From: Vibrio sp. HI00D65
GTDB taxonomy: Bacteria; Pseudomonadota; Gammaproteobacteria; Enterobacterales; Vibrionaceae
DNA: 64,000 bases
Direction of reading: 5' to 3'
NCBI RefSeq assembly: GCF_001635455.1
Contig: NZ_LWEH01000091.1
Coordinates: 124,001-188,000, forward strand
A model generated the notes under the pieces. The model worked only from the letters and a program-made list of their open reading frames with translations, was not told where the DNA came from and searched no databases. This document shows positions 33,956 through 42,841 of the stretch, piece after piece (positions within the stretch are counted from its first letter, which is position 1; every line of letters begins with the position of its first letter). The translations under genes were made by a program, and so were the position numbers.

Positions 33956-36211
33956 CTATAGACCTTGGACGTATTGAGCATTAGTACGGATCTCGACAAG
34001 TTGCTCTAGGTTTTGCTGTGAGCCTTCAACGCCGTTGATTAAACCTTCGAAGTGCTTGATCAGCTCTACCTTGTCTTGAACTTCTTTTGAACCCGCGCCG
34101 ATGTTGGTTAGGTCAATGAAGAATTCGTCAAACAGGCCAGAGAAATCCGTTACAGCGTCATGGTTTAGGAACTGCTCGTGGTTGTAAATGCTTGGGTAGC
34201 CACCCTTCTGCTTATCAACCGCGAACGAGATACCTTTCACGTTAGTAATAGTAGTTGCTTTCTCACACTTCAACATACAACCCGCTTCGATGCTTGGTTT
34301 GTTACAGCCTACTGTTCTTTGGAAGAAACATTGTCGGCTCGTCATCATCAAGATTGGGTGGTAAATGCTGTAGAACAGTTTGAAGTTCTCTGGACGGCGA
34401 ATATGACGAATCTGACCTTTGTTGATCTCGTTTGAAATGAACGCGCCCGCACAGTTTAGTTCTTCTTTAAGCGTCAATAATGCGTGAGAGTTTGTCGTGT
34501 TCATGAATGGACCAGCAACCCACTCGATTCCCATCTCGTAAGCCTTGTATGCGATACCCGTGTTGTTAGTCACGATGCGAGCTGGCTTAACGACTTCAAG
34601 AATACGAACGGCTTCGTCGTAGTCCTTACCGATCAATACTGCAGGGAACCACGGAATCAAACGTGGGTTTGCCGCTAAGATATCAATGTACTTGTTACAA
34701 CGCTTCTTAAAGCTTTCTGGGAGCTTGAAGTAAACGTCCGCGTCCGTCACATCACATAGGTGCAAGTCCGCAACGTTAGCGATAAGCATCGACATAGTCG
34801 GCTTCTCGTTGACTTTAGGGTGCTGTGGCAGTGCTGGCACTTCAACGTGCTTAATCACTTCAACAGAGCCGTTCAGAATGAAGTCAATTTCGTCTTTAAT
34901 GTCAGAAATTTCTTTCAACGGAATCACTAGCCCAGAGTCCAATTCGCTGAAGTCTTGGCTCTCTAGTGTGTGAACCGCACTCTTCACGTTTTTGAATCGC
35001 TTCTCAAGTAGCTCTTGAGTAATCGCTTTCTCATCTGTAGCAGTAAGCTGCGACTTAGATTGCAGGGTGAAGTTCTCTTTTTCTGTCTTCACTGTCACCG
35101 TAAATGGCTGACCTGGTTTTGCGCTGAAAGACATAGCAACTGGCGTCTTGCGGATATCAAGGAACTTAATCTTGTCACGCATTTCGTCGCCAAGTACATC
35201 TTTCGCTTCATGCAACTGTACTGTCGCTTCTTGAATCTGAACCACTGAGATTTCGTTGTTCTTCTCTTTCGCCTGTTCAACCGCATAGTTAATGCTGTTA
35301 TCACGAGGGTTATCGATGAACATGTCTTTCGTTAAGTTGCCCTTAAGGAAAGAGTTCGTGAATTCACGGTTGAATACTTTGTGTAGGTTAGAATCGTCTT
35401 CAAGCAACAAACCCTCTTGTACAAAGCTATCGATCTGCTTGCGCCACGTATCTACCACGGTGTAAACGTAGTGTGCGCCTTTAATACGGCCTTCGACTTT
35501 TAGCGAGTCTACCTTTGCGTCTACCAGTTCAGGCAAATCGTAATAGGCAGAGTTATCTTTTAGGTTCAGTGGGAAACGGTTACCCGCATTGGTGATTTCA
35601 TATTCATCACGACATGCTTGGCTACAACGGCCGCGGTTACCTGAGTTACCCACACTTACTGAGCTTGAGTAACATTGACCCGAAAACGCGATACACAATG
35701 CGCCATGTACGAACACCTCTGTCAGTACATCATGGTCGTGTGCAACTTCAGTTAGCATTTTAATTTCAGGCAGATTCAACTCACGCGACAAGTTAACGCG
35801 CGATGCGCCAATCTTAGATAGGAACTTAATCTGACCTTCGTTATGCGTGGTTAGCTGAGTTGAAGCGTGAACATCTAACGATGGGAAGTGCTTCTTCACT
35901 AGGTTAAACAAGCCCAAATCTTGGACAATGATGCCGTCTACCTTGGTGTTCACCAGCTGGTTTAATAGCTTAGTGATGCTCTTTGTTTCATGCTCCAGCA
36001 GCACAACGTTAAGCGTTAGAAAGATCTCACAACCGTATTCATGAGCAAGGCGGATTACCCCGTTCAACTCATCTAACGACAGGTTAGAAGCTCTGTTACG
36101 AGCGTTGAAGGTATCTAAACCGCAATAAACTGCATTTGCTCCGGCTACGATGGCTGCTTTGATCGCTTCTACATCGCCACCAGGGGCTAATAACTCAATT
36201 TTTCTGCTCAT
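33956..36211 (-). CDS. U32-family peptidase / RNA-hydroxylation-type protein, long form
   Basis: 751 residues. LLAPGGDVEAIKAAIVAGANAVYCGLDTFNAR starts the TIM-barrel-like U32 part. The signature region EVFVHGALCIAFSGQCYSSSVSVGNSGNRGRCSQACRDEY holds the conserved Cys set, followed by DLPELVDAKVDSLKVEGRIKG. The second half (about 480-750) has another Cys-rich stretch (RQCFFQRTVGC, GCMLKCEKA). Several U32 proteins are now known to hydroxylate RNA or ubiquinone precursors rather than cleave proteins; which applies here is open. Relatives such as E. coli RlhA are shorter. Upstream it is divergent from the GST gene. Confidence 0.85.
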   Translation of the reverse strand: MSRKIELLAPGGDVEAIKAAIVAGANAVYCGLDTFNARNRASNLSLDELNGVIRLAHEYGCEIFLTLNVVLLEHETKSITKLLNQLVNTKVDGIIVQDLGLFNLVKKHFPSLDVHASTQLTTHNEGQIKFLSKIGASRVNLSRELNLPEIKMLTEVAHDHDVLTEVFVHGALCIAFSGQCYSSSVSVGNSGNRGRCSQACRDEYEITNAGNRFPLNLKDNSAYYDLPELVDAKVDSLKVEGRIKGAHYVYTVVDTWRKQIDSFVQEGLLLEDDSNLHKVFNREFTNSFLKGNLTKDMFIDNPRDNSINYAVEQAKEKNNEISVVQIQEATVQLHEAKDVLGDEMRDKIKFLDIRKTPVAMSFSAKPGQPFTVTVKTEKENFTLQSKSQLTATDEKAITQELLEKRFKNVKSAVHTLESQDFSELDSGLVIPLKEISDIKDEIDFILNGSVEVIKHVEVPALPQHPKVNEKPTMSMLIANVADLHLCDVTDADVYFKLPESFKKRCNKYIDILAANPRLIPWFPAVLIGKDYDEAVRILEVVKPARIVTNNTGIAYKAYEMGIEWVAGPFMNTTNSHALLTLKEELNCAGAFISNEINKGQIRHIRRPENFKLFYSIYHPILMMTSRQCFFQRTVGCNKPSIEAGCMLKCEKATTITNVKGISFAVDKQKGGYPSIYNHEQFLNHDAVTDFSGLFDEFFIDLTNIGAGSKEVQDKVELIKHFEGLINGVEGSQQNLEQLVEIRTNAQYVQGL

Positions 36212-36303
36212 TTTTGAAGTCGCTCACTTACTTATAATTTTTAAGCCGCGTATTCTACCCACATCACGATCTGTTTACCACTGTACAACACTTTTCAAAC
36301 TCA

Positions 36304-36975
36304 ATGACCTCAACAATGCCTAATCCTTCAGCTTTACCTATCCTGTACTCTCTGCGTCGCTGTCCTTATGCGATGCGTGGGAGAATGGTCATCGCCTTAT
36401 CTAAACAACAAGTACTACTCAGAGAAATCGTCACCAAAGACAAGCCTAGTGAACTATTGGCCAGTTCGCCAAAAGGTACGGTTCCAGTATTAGTGTTATC
36501 CGATGGAAAAGTTATTGAGCAGAGCTTAGATATGATGATGTGGGCGCTTCAACAGAACGATCCTCAAGATCTTCTTCGTTCGAGTAACCCTTCACTCAGT
36601 GAGCAAATCGACCAGCTCATTCAACGTAATGACAATGAGTTTATTGGCCACTTAGAAAAATATCGCGCTTCTGTTCGCTATCGCAATGACGACATCGAGC
36701 AGCGCAGAAATTTGTGCGAAGCCTTTATCAGCGAGCTTGATGCTAAGCTCGCCAACCATGACTATTTGTTTGGAGATTCCCCTAGCCTAGCGGACTTTGC
36801 CGTGATGCCATTCGTCAGCCAGTTTGTAAGAGTAGAAAAGAAATGGTTTGTGCAGTCTGAATACCAGAATGTTGGGCGTTGGTTACGGTCACACCTCGAA
36901 AGTAAACTCTATACGCAAGTAATGAAACGCTACCCATTATGGAAAGACACCAAGCAGGATTGTCTTTTTGGCTAG
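36304..36975 (+). CDS. Glutathione S-transferase-like protein
   Basis: 223 residues. The thioredoxin-fold N-terminal domain has LYSLRRCPYAMRGRMVIAL, with Cys in the CPYA active-site position, and KGTVPVLVLSDGKVIEQSLDMMMW, the cis-Pro and glutathione-binding Glu/Ser. The helical C-terminal domain carries LFGDSPSLADFAVMPFV. CPYA marks an omega-like or glutaredoxin-like class. A shorter start at the second Met is possible. A terminator follows. Confidence 0.88.
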   Translation: MTSTMPNPSALPILYSLRRCPYAMRGRMVIALSKQQVLLREIVTKDKPSELLASSPKGTVPVLVLSDGKVIEQSLDMMMWALQQNDPQDLLRSSNPSLSEQIDQLIQRNDNEFIGHLEKYRASVRYRNDDIEQRRNLCEAFISELDAKLANHDYLFGDSPSLADFAVMPFVSQFVRVEKKWFVQSEYQNVGRWLRSHLESKLYTQVMKRYPLWKDTKQDCLFG

Positions 36976-36986
36976 GACCAAACCAC

Positions 36987-37018
36987 AAAAAAAACCGCTC
37001 ATTCCGAGCGGCTTTTTA
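36987..37018. terminator. Bidirectional terminator
   Basis: CCGCTC (36995-37000) pairs with GAGCGG (37006-37011), with A8 on the left and CTTTTT on the right. It lies between the converging GST (+) and effector-binding (-) genes. Confidence 0.85.
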
Positions 37019-37057
37019 ATGCCACTAATTTTTACACAATGCACCTACGCTCAAAGA

Positions 37058-37507
37058 TTATTGAATCGCAATTGCAATCTCAACTTCAGTTTCGCCTTTG
37101 TACAGTTCAAAGTCTGTTGTGTACGTTCGTGTATGTGGGCAATCTGGCGCGTTAAAATACGCCCATACTTCTCCCCACAAATCGATCACCGCTTGTGGCA
37201 ACTCGCCTTGTGCCGAGAACGTTAGATACTTACCCGCCTCGATATTGGTTTCAACTAGATCATCCATAGTGTTATCAGTGAGCGCATTGGTACATGCAAT
37301 CACATCAAAATCACCCGTAAAATCTGATTCGTAGTTGGTGTAAACGCCGTATACCTTTGAATCCGGAGTCAACTTTGGAAAAGCTTGTTCATAAAAGCCT
37401 TGCCACAATTCGCCAATTTTTGCATTCGCTGGGTCAACCTCGTCGGTATTGTTAGTTCTTACCGCGAAGCCATACGCCTTTATTGTTTCTAATATTTGTT
37501 CTTTCAC
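37058..37507 (-). CDS. GyrI-like effector-binding protein (Cass2-like)
   Basis: 149 residues, a single GyrI/AraC-type effector-binding domain without a DNA-binding part. Marks are IGELWQGFYEQAF, VYGVYTNYESDFTGDFDVIACTNAL, IEAGKYLTFSAQGELPQAVIDLWGEVWAYF and the acidic C-terminal FELYKGETEVEIAIAI, whose Glu binds cationic drugs in relatives. Stand-alone proteins of this type, such as Cass2, are known from Vibrio integron cassettes. It probably sequesters or senses a cationic hydrophobic compound. Confidence 0.82.
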   Translation of the reverse strand: MKEQILETIKAYGFAVRTNNTDEVDPANAKIGELWQGFYEQAFPKLTPDSKVYGVYTNYESDFTGDFDVIACTNALTDNTMDDLVETNIEAGKYLTFSAQGELPQAVIDLWGEVWAYFNAPDCPHTRTYTTDFELYKGETEVEIAIAIQ

Positions 37508-37559
37508 GCTTCTATTTCCTGAGCTATTTTATTGCGTTAACTGTTAAATAAGCTCGATT

Positions 37560-37793
37560 CTAGTCTTGGATCTCTTTATGTCCGCACTTTTCACAAACAA
37601 CATGGCGAGAAAATTCATCCATGGCAGCGACAAAACCGCCAAGAAACCAGCCTTTGACCAGACCGGAGATAAACTCCAGCCGTTTTTGGTTTGGTTTGCC
37701 CTTAAATTCACTTTCCTTTCTCACCAAAACAACAACGTGTTGCGTACGCTCACGGCAAGATGTGCAGTAGCTTTGTTCTATTGAATTATTCAT
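37560..37793 (-). CDS. Small zinc-ribbon protein
   Basis: 77 residues. Two Cys pairs, CTSC near residue 10 and CEKC near residue 69, frame a middle part with VVVLVRKESEFKGKPN and a hydrophobic GLVKGWFLGGFVAAM. This is a typical treble-clef or zinc-ribbon layout. Function unknown. A similar small two-CxxC protein lies at 42842-43099. Confidence 0.65.
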   Translation of the reverse strand: MNNSIEQSYCTSCRERTQHVVVLVRKESEFKGKPNQKRLEFISGLVKGWFLGGFVAAMDEFSRHVVCEKCGHKEIQD

Positions 37794-38263
37794 ATGTCAC
37801 CCTATGACGTTTTGAAAGAGGTTTGCTTAAAATGAGGGCTTTCAAACATACTTGTAATTCGATAATTCTTGCCAACATAACGAGTCGTTCTTGGTTACGT
37901 GGAGTATCTTCGAGATATTAACCAGAGTGCAACGTGGGTTTAACTGGGACCCGTGCACATACACAATCTCAATATAGACGCAATCACCGCAACTAATCAT
38001 AACACTTCCAACTCATACATTACGCTAATGCGAAATGATGTGTGATGCAAGTAACTTATGACCATTCACTTATGTAAGTCACGTTAATCTTATTTGGTTT
38101 GTACCTTGATCGATCTGGAAGCTTGTTATCTACGCACAAGACATTATGTGGGGCTAATATTAGAGATGATGTCCTTATTGAGCGAAGAAGATACCGCACT
38201 CTACTTTCAAGTCTGAGCCGGTATCTTTGCTAAATCGCGATTCAATTTACCAAGCTGAAGATA
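37794..38263 (-). other. Long intergenic stretch beside catB, possible attC relic
   Basis: 470 bases with no supported gene. CTTGTTATCTACG at 38122-38134 is identical to 13 bases spanning the right end of the attC at 27121-27249 (27240-27252), and AACATAACG at 37874 resembles that site's left end. The two are about 260 bases apart, too long for a normal attC, so this may be an interrupted or decayed site. Confidence 0.35.
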
Positions 38264-38890
38264 TTAAGCAAAGGTCTTCCAATACTGGTACAAGCCATCG
38301 ATATCAGAAGAGCACATCAAGGACATTGCACCTTTGATTTGCTCTTCATTCCATTCCCACCATTTCATTTCTAGCAACTGCGCAATTTCAGTCTCACTAA
38401 AACGATAGCGGATATGACGAACTGGATTAGAACCGACAATTGAGTATGGCTCAACGTCTTTGGTTACGACTGCACGGCTGGCGATAATGGCACCGTCGCC
38501 AACCTTTACGCCACTCATGATCATCGCCTCTGTGCCAATCCAGACATCATTACCAATCACAGTGTCTCCAGAACGTTCAAAGCCGTCGATTGCCCCTTCA
38601 AATTTTTCGTCATCTTGATAAAAAAATGGGAATGTACTCACCCACTGGTTTTGGTGACCTTGATTGCCTGCCATCATAAACACTGCACCAGAACCAATCG
38701 AGCAGTAGCTACCGATGATCAACTTGTCGATATCCGTTCGGTCAGGAAGCAGGTAGCGAGCACAATCATCAAAACTATGGTTGTGATAGTAGCCGGAGTA
38801 GTAACTGTGCTCACCCACAATGATATTTGGGTTGGTTATTTGTTCTTTAAGTGATTTACCCACGAATGGGCTTTCAAAATAGTTATTCAT
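38264..38890 (-). CDS. catB: CatB-type chloramphenicol/xenobiotic acetyltransferase
   Basis: 208 residues of the hexapeptide XAT family. [14 protein letters not shown] and [22 protein letters not shown] are typical CatB N-terminal blocks. [32 protein letters not shown] carries the active-site loop, and [30 protein letters not shown] the beta-helix turns, ending [12 protein letters not shown]. Family members O-acetylate chloramphenicol; some act on other hydroxyls. Full length, with no visible damage. CatB genes occur in Vibrio integrons, and the flank carries a possible attC end. Confidence 0.88.
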   Translation of the reverse strand: MNNYFESPFVGKSLKEQITNPNIIVGEHSYYSGYYHNHSFDDCARYLLPDRTDIDKLIIGSYCSIGSGAVFMMAGNQGHQNQWVSTFPFFYQDDEKFEGAIDGFERSGDTVIGNDVWIGTEAMIMSGVKVGDGAIIASRAVVTKDVEPYSIVGSNPVRHIRYRFSETEIAQLLEMKWWEWNEEQIKGAMSLMCSSDIDGLYQYWKTFA

Positions 38891-38986
38891 ATTTGTACTC
38901 TTAGTTTCGTTCTTTTAGTTTGGTACTATTTATTGCGGTCATGATTCTAACTAATTTCTATTTTTACGTAAAAGCCTTACCGTATA

Positions 38987-39718
38987 CTAACGTCCGCCTG
39001 CAATATCAATAAATGACCCTGTCACATAAGAAGCGTCATCTGACAGTAACCATGCGATAGAGTTTGCGACTTCTTCTGGCGTACCACCTCGTTGTAGTGG
39101 CAATTGTGAAGCCAACCTATCTACTCTACCCGGCTCGCCGCCATCGGCATGCATTTCAGTATAGATACAGCCAGGTCTTACACCATTGACACGGATGTTT
39201 CTTGACGCCAGTTCAAGAGATAAGCCTTTAGTAAGTGAGTCCATTGCACCTTTCGAAGCGGCATAATCTACATATTCAAATGGCGCTCCGGTGCGTGACG
39301 CTGCAGACGATACATTCACAATAGAGCCAGCACCATCCGCTTGCTTGATAAAAGCTTTACTGCAGAGGAAGCAGCTCGATACATTTGACTTCATGACCTT
39401 TTCAAAGCGATCCAGTTCTATCTCTTCTAATGCAGATTGAGTAAACAAGATACCCGCATTGTTAACCAAATGAGTTACAGGCCCGAGTTTATTGCGTGCA
39501 ATTTCAAACAAGGATTTAACGTCTGATTCAACCGAAACATCTGCACGTACACTGATAGCAGTACCACCTTGTTCTCTAATTTCATTAACCAGTGCTTCAG
39601 CTCTCGATTCATTTTGGATGAAATTGACACAAACCGCATAGCCTTGTTTTGCTAAAAGCTTAGATGTTGCAGCTCCAATACCTCGGCTTCCACCGGTAAC
39701 AATTACGACCTTGTTCAT
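38987..39718 (-). CDS. Short-chain dehydrogenase/reductase
   Basis: 243 residues of the classical SDR family. The NAD(P)-binding TGGSRGIGAATSKLL is near residue 8, NNAG is in LVNNAGILF, and the catalytic Ser and YAASKGA (Tyr-x3-Lys) are present, with the PG turn in VRPGCIYTEMH. The closing region VTGSFIDIAGGR is typical of FabG-like enzymes. Substrate unknown. GGGGAG lies 5-6 bases before the start. Likely co-transcribed from the NTF2-like gene upstream. Confidence 0.9.
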   Translation of the reverse strand: MNKVVIVTGGSRGIGAATSKLLAKQGYAVCVNFIQNESRAEALVNEIREQGGTAISVRADVSVESDVKSLFEIARNKLGPVTHLVNNAGILFTQSALEEIELDRFEKVMKSNVSSCFLCSKAFIKQADGAGSIVNVSSAASRTGAPFEYVDYAASKGAMDSLTKGLSLELASRNIRVNGVRPGCIYTEMHADGGEPGRVDRLASQLPLQRGGTPEEVANSIAWLLSDDASYVTGSFIDIAGGR

Positions 39719-39804
39719 GGACTCCCCTAACTTGCTGACTTTTTGTTTATCTGATTGTTGTTATGCACGTACGCTTCTGTGAGATCGTGTTGTGACATTT
39801 GATG

Positions 39805-40200
39805 TTATTGTTTGAGTGATTCAGGGCTGACTAACTGAACCCATTTTGAGCGCCAGTCTTGCGGAGCAAAGCCATCTGGCCAAAACTCGGTTTGCTTTTG
39901 GATCAAGCCGTCAACTACGGTATGGAAGGTAATCACGCGGTCATTAAGAACGCTGTCAGTCACTGACACATCGGTAACAACAGTATCGCCCTCACATACA
40001 ATCGAGTTGAGCGTAAATTTCCATACATCATTTGCTGGGTATTCAGAGTTGATCGCTGTGAAGTTATCTCGCCCGACGGTTAGCTCAGATGACTGTGGCC
40101 AATAACCTTGGAAATCCTCCGCCAACCATTCGCTCGCTTTTGCAAAATCGTTAGTACGCATTGCATCCCAAAAATTTAGCACCACCTCTTTTGATGTCAT
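39805..40200 (-). CDS. NTF2-like (SnoaL-type) protein
   Basis: 131 residues. VLNFWDAMRTNDFAKASEWLAEDFQGYWP is the helix-strand start of the NTF2-like cone fold, and ITFHTVVDGLIQKQTEFWPDGFAPQDWRSKW its closing strands. Members bind small hydrophobic ligands or act as cyclases or isomerases. AAAGGA lies 7 bases upstream. It precedes the SDR gene by 86 bases on the same strand. Confidence 0.8.
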   Translation of the reverse strand: MTSKEVVLNFWDAMRTNDFAKASEWLAEDFQGYWPQSSELTVGRDNFTAINSEYPANDVWKFTLNSIVCEGDTVVTDVSVTDSVLNDRVITFHTVVDGLIQKQTEFWPDGFAPQDWRSKWVQLVSPESLKQ

Positions 40201-40539
40201 TACCTAATCCTTTATGTTCGCTATTATTCTGATTTAACACACATTAACGGTGGAGCTAGGCTTCAGCAAATACCGAGCTTAAAATAATACTAAAACCTTG
40301 TCAGGCCGCATGTTTTTGGTCATGGCCTCCATTCTACAAATCGTCTATTTTTCATCGCGAGCCGTGCAGATTAAGTTGCTGTCAATACTCCACACCGATC
40401 GACATTACCATGTAAAAAAGATTGCTGTCTATGTTTGGATCTCAGCTTTATCAATTTGAATATATGCGTATAATCCCCCGCTCCATGCGCTATCAAGATG
40501 AACATTAGCGCCATAACACTATTTCTTATTGAGTACCCC
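40201..40539. other. Divergent intergenic region
   Basis: 339 bases between the minus-strand NTF2-like gene and the + strand SEC-C gene. It contains a good -10 (TATAAT at 40469-40474) reading towards the SEC-C gene. Otherwise nothing recognisable. Confidence 0.45.
40469..40474 (+). promoter_or_regulatory. Sigma-70 -10 element for the SEC-C gene
   Basis: TATAAT, perfect consensus, 65 bases before the ATG, with a TG two bases upstream of it but a poor -35. Confidence 0.45.
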
Positions 40540-40872
40540 ATGTCGAAACTATTTTTCAAAGGCCGTATCGAAACAAGACAAAACCACGTCCTTGCAGGCT
40601 ACAACGTAAACCGCGATGTAAAAGCGGGTACTGAAGAAGCACCAATCAAAGTAACGGTTCAAAACGAAACTCGCAAAGCTGAAATCGAAACACTGGCTGA
40701 AGAGCAAGAGTTCGTTGTTGAAATTACAGTAGACGCGCAACAAGAAGAGAACACCATCGAGCTTGATACATTCCTAAATAAGCCAAAAACGATGACGTTC
40801 GAAAAGACACCTAACCGCAACGACCCATGCTCTTGCGGTAGCGGTAAGAAATATAAGAAGTGTTGCGCTTAA
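40540..40872 (+). CDS. PBPRA1643-type SEC-C metal-binding protein
   Basis: 110 residues from the ATG at 40540 (MSKLFFKGR). The C-terminus is a complete SEC-C zinc motif, RNDPCSCGSGKKYKKCC, as in SecA tails. The N-terminal part (KGRIETRQNHVLAGYNVNRDVKAGTEEAPI, then VEITVDAQQEENTIELDTFL) is the marker of this gammaproteobacterial family. It may bind ribosomes or nucleic acid through the zinc motif, but the role is unknown. The only + strand gene in the 37-64 kb block, with its own promoter and terminator. Confidence 0.88.
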   Translation: MSKLFFKGRIETRQNHVLAGYNVNRDVKAGTEEAPIKVTVQNETRKAEIETLAEEQEFVVEITVDAQQEENTIELDTFLNKPKTMTFEKTPNRNDPCSCGSGKKYKKCCA

Positions 40873-40910
40873 GACTTCTGAATTGAATTGCCAATAGCAA
40901 AACGAAAGAC

Positions 40911-40944
40911 AACGGGAAGATCGCTTAGATCTTCCCGTTTTTAT
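40911..40944 (+). terminator. Rho-independent terminator
   Basis: AACGGGAAGATC (40911-40922) pairs with GATCTTCCCGTT (40928-40939) around GCTTA, followed by TTTA. Confidence 0.9.
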
Positions 40945-40960
40945 TTACTCAAACCCTACA

Positions 40961-41119
40961 TCAATCTAGATTGTCCGGCGTCTCTAAGTAGGTACCGCAT
41001 CGAGTACATTTGTAATCTCCCGTTACTCCATTGGAAATAAACCCAGACAAGATAAACGAGTCTAGCGAGCCAAAGCCATCGATGGTCCAGCTGTCGGAAC
41101 TCAGTATAGACAGGCTCAT
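40961..41119 (-). CDS. Very small zinc-ribbon-like open frame
   Basis: 52 codons from the ATG at 41119 to the TGA at 40961. The second half, GFISNGVTGDYKCTRCGTYLETPDNLD split over one CxxC pair, looks like a real zinc-ribbon tail, and the first half (SSDSWTIDGFGSLDSF) is plausible protein. No good ribosome site precedes it (only GAG), and a single CxxC needs a partner. It lies directly after the GNAT gene stop. It may be a small gene or a fragment. Confidence 0.35.
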   Translation of the reverse strand: MSLSILSSDSWTIDGFGSLDSFILSGFISNGVTGDYKCTRCGTYLETPDNLD

Positions 41120-41170
41120 AACTCAGTTTGCTGAAAGGAGCACCTTTCTTGCGCGTGCTATGACCGTGTC

Positions 41171-41692
41171 CTAATACATATACCCTAACCAATCGACTTT
41201 CCCGGAAGGCCAACTCGCCCCACTGATCGATTTAACATAAAGGTCGTCAACTTCCTCAACAGCGATACCATAATTTAAATGCTCATTGAGTCTTAGCCAA
41301 GAATGGTCAGCAACGACTCTGTTGTAACCTTGCGACGAATAAAAACTGTGTAACTCAGAGATTAAGATAATGAAGTCAACATCCCTCTCCTTTGCATAAG
41401 CATCAAGCTCACAAAGCATTGCTGAACCAAGGCCTTTACCTCGAACGTCCTCGGCGATACAAAAATCAATAACACCTAGTACTTTAAAAGCATGGCCGCC
41501 AACGTTGATCATTCGATAGTCAAGGCCAAGATAACCAACCAACTTACCTTGTTCCAGTTGGAGCGCACGCATATGGGGTAATTGCTTGAAGTATGAACGT
41601 TGAACCTGATGCTCTGGAAATGCACTGTTCCTGAGTGTGGTAATCGCTTGATGCTGTTGTTTGCTTACTTCAATTTCAGATATGATTTCCAT
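41171..41692 (-). CDS. GNAT-family N-acetyltransferase
   Basis: 173 residues from the ATG at 41692 (AAAAGGAAG upstream); the longer frame to 41845 overlaps the S66 peptidase gene. Motif A is IDFCIAEDVRGKGLGSAMLCELDAYAKERDV (RGKGLG loop), then FIILISELHSFYSSQGYNRV. It follows the MccF-like peptidase by 40 bases on the same strand, so the two are probably one transcript. Substrate not predictable. Confidence 0.85.
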   Translation of the reverse strand: MEIISEIEVSKQQHQAITTLRNSAFPEHQVQRSYFKQLPHMRALQLEQGKLVGYLGLDYRMINVGGHAFKVLGVIDFCIAEDVRGKGLGSAMLCELDAYAKERDVDFIILISELHSFYSSQGYNRVVADHSWLRLNEHLNYGIAVEEVDDLYVKSISGASWPSGKVDWLGYMY

Positions 41693-41732
41693 GTACTTCC
41701 TTTTCCAAATGAACTCCCGACACATTATGAGA

Positions 41733-42758
41733 CTAGAAGTTAGTAACCCAAGGTCCCTGCAACTCAAAGGTCTGATTATCAAAGTCGATACTCCCTCGAA
41801 CGCCAAGTGGCGTGACCAACATTGGATGAGTGTGGCAGCTATCAAACCCGTACAGTATCGGCACGCTTTTACCGTTTAACACTTCAAGAAGCACATCAAG
41901 AGGTGTTCGCTCTGTTCCTTTATCATCGAACAGCTCATGCTTACCTAAGATGATAGCGCCCACCTTATCAAATACTCCGCAAGCCAATAGGTGTGCAAAA
42001 GAGCGCTCTACGGTTTCGATACCCTTCAATGAGTCCTCGATAAGGAGAATATCGCCATCGAGAATTTCGGGCATATATTGGCTACCCCATATCCCAGCCA
42101 TCGTACTCAAGTTACCACCAATCACTCGGCCACTAACTTTTCCTTTGCCGATAAACTTCCATTCATTGTCATAGACTGACTTCGCGGAGTTCTGAGTTTC
42201 CCAATCATGTTTAATATCCGTCCATACCTTGGGCATTATGTATTGACGTTGACTTGTACTCTCGCACAACAACTCACTGAATGATTGGAACGTTTGATCA
42301 ACCAGCGGTGGAAACTCACCAAATGAGGCAACAAGTGCTGGACCATAAAATGTGACTAAGCCAGTTTGGGCATGAATCGCCAATAGCAATGCGGTTACGT
42401 CGGAGTAACCGATGATGATCTTTGGATCATTTTTGAGTGCCTCATAATCAATATACGGTAATAACGAGTTGCTATTATTGCCGCCAATTGTAGACATAAT
42501 GCAGCGAACTTCAGGATCTCGAATCAGTTGGTTTAGCTCTTCGACTCTTGCTTGAATAGAGCCAGAACGGTAACCATCAGACTTCCCCGTCAAAGAGCCC
42601 TCAACCAAAGTGAAACCTTTTGATTCCAAGTAGTTTTTAGCGCGAGCAAATCGATTGGGAGCGAACACTGTCGCAGGGGAAGACGGTGAGAAAAAACCAA
42701 TTTTGTCACCGATGTTTAAAGCCTTTGGGTAAATCACTTCCTTTGTCCTCCATAACAA
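41733..42758 (-). CDS. S66-family LD-carboxypeptidase / MccF-like microcin C immunity peptidase
   Basis: 341 residues. IGFFSPSSPA near the N-terminus, VRCIMSTIGGNNSNSLLPYIDYEAL and KIIIGYSDVTALLLAIHAQTGLVTFYGPA contain the nucleophile Ser (GYSD) region; GRVIGGNLSTMAGIWGSQYMPEILDGDILLIEDS carries the Glu; the His lies in the C-terminal part. S66 enzymes either trim peptidoglycan (LdcA) or cleave aminoacyl-adenylate toxins (MccF). NNSNSLLPYIDY and the length favour the MccF-like branch. Confidence 0.85.
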   Translation of the reverse strand: MLWRTKEVIYPKALNIGDKIGFFSPSSPATVFAPNRFARAKNYLESKGFTLVEGSLTGKSDGYRSGSIQARVEELNQLIRDPEVRCIMSTIGGNNSNSLLPYIDYEALKNDPKIIIGYSDVTALLLAIHAQTGLVTFYGPALVASFGEFPPLVDQTFQSFSELLCESTSQRQYIMPKVWTDIKHDWETQNSAKSVYDNEWKFIGKGKVSGRVIGGNLSTMAGIWGSQYMPEILDGDILLIEDSLKGIETVERSFAHLLACGVFDKVGAIILGKHELFDDKGTERTPLDVLLEVLNGKSVPILYGFDSCHTHPMLVTPLGVRGSIDFDNQTFELQGPWVTNF

Positions 42759-42841
42759 AAAGGAAACGGCATAATGAGCCTTATTAGCTGAAGTTTTAGA
42801 TGCTAAAAGTTAGGTATCAACTGAAACAAAATCTCATAATA

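Noticed and set aside
37874..38136. Full attC next to catB
   Set aside because: The two end-like words are about 260 bases apart and the inner conserved segments are missing; treated only as a possible relic.
40956..41213. 85-residue minus-strand frame after the GNAT gene
   Set aside because: Basic/aromatic shadow translation overlapping the GNAT stop; the neighbouring frame with a CxxC tail is more protein-like.
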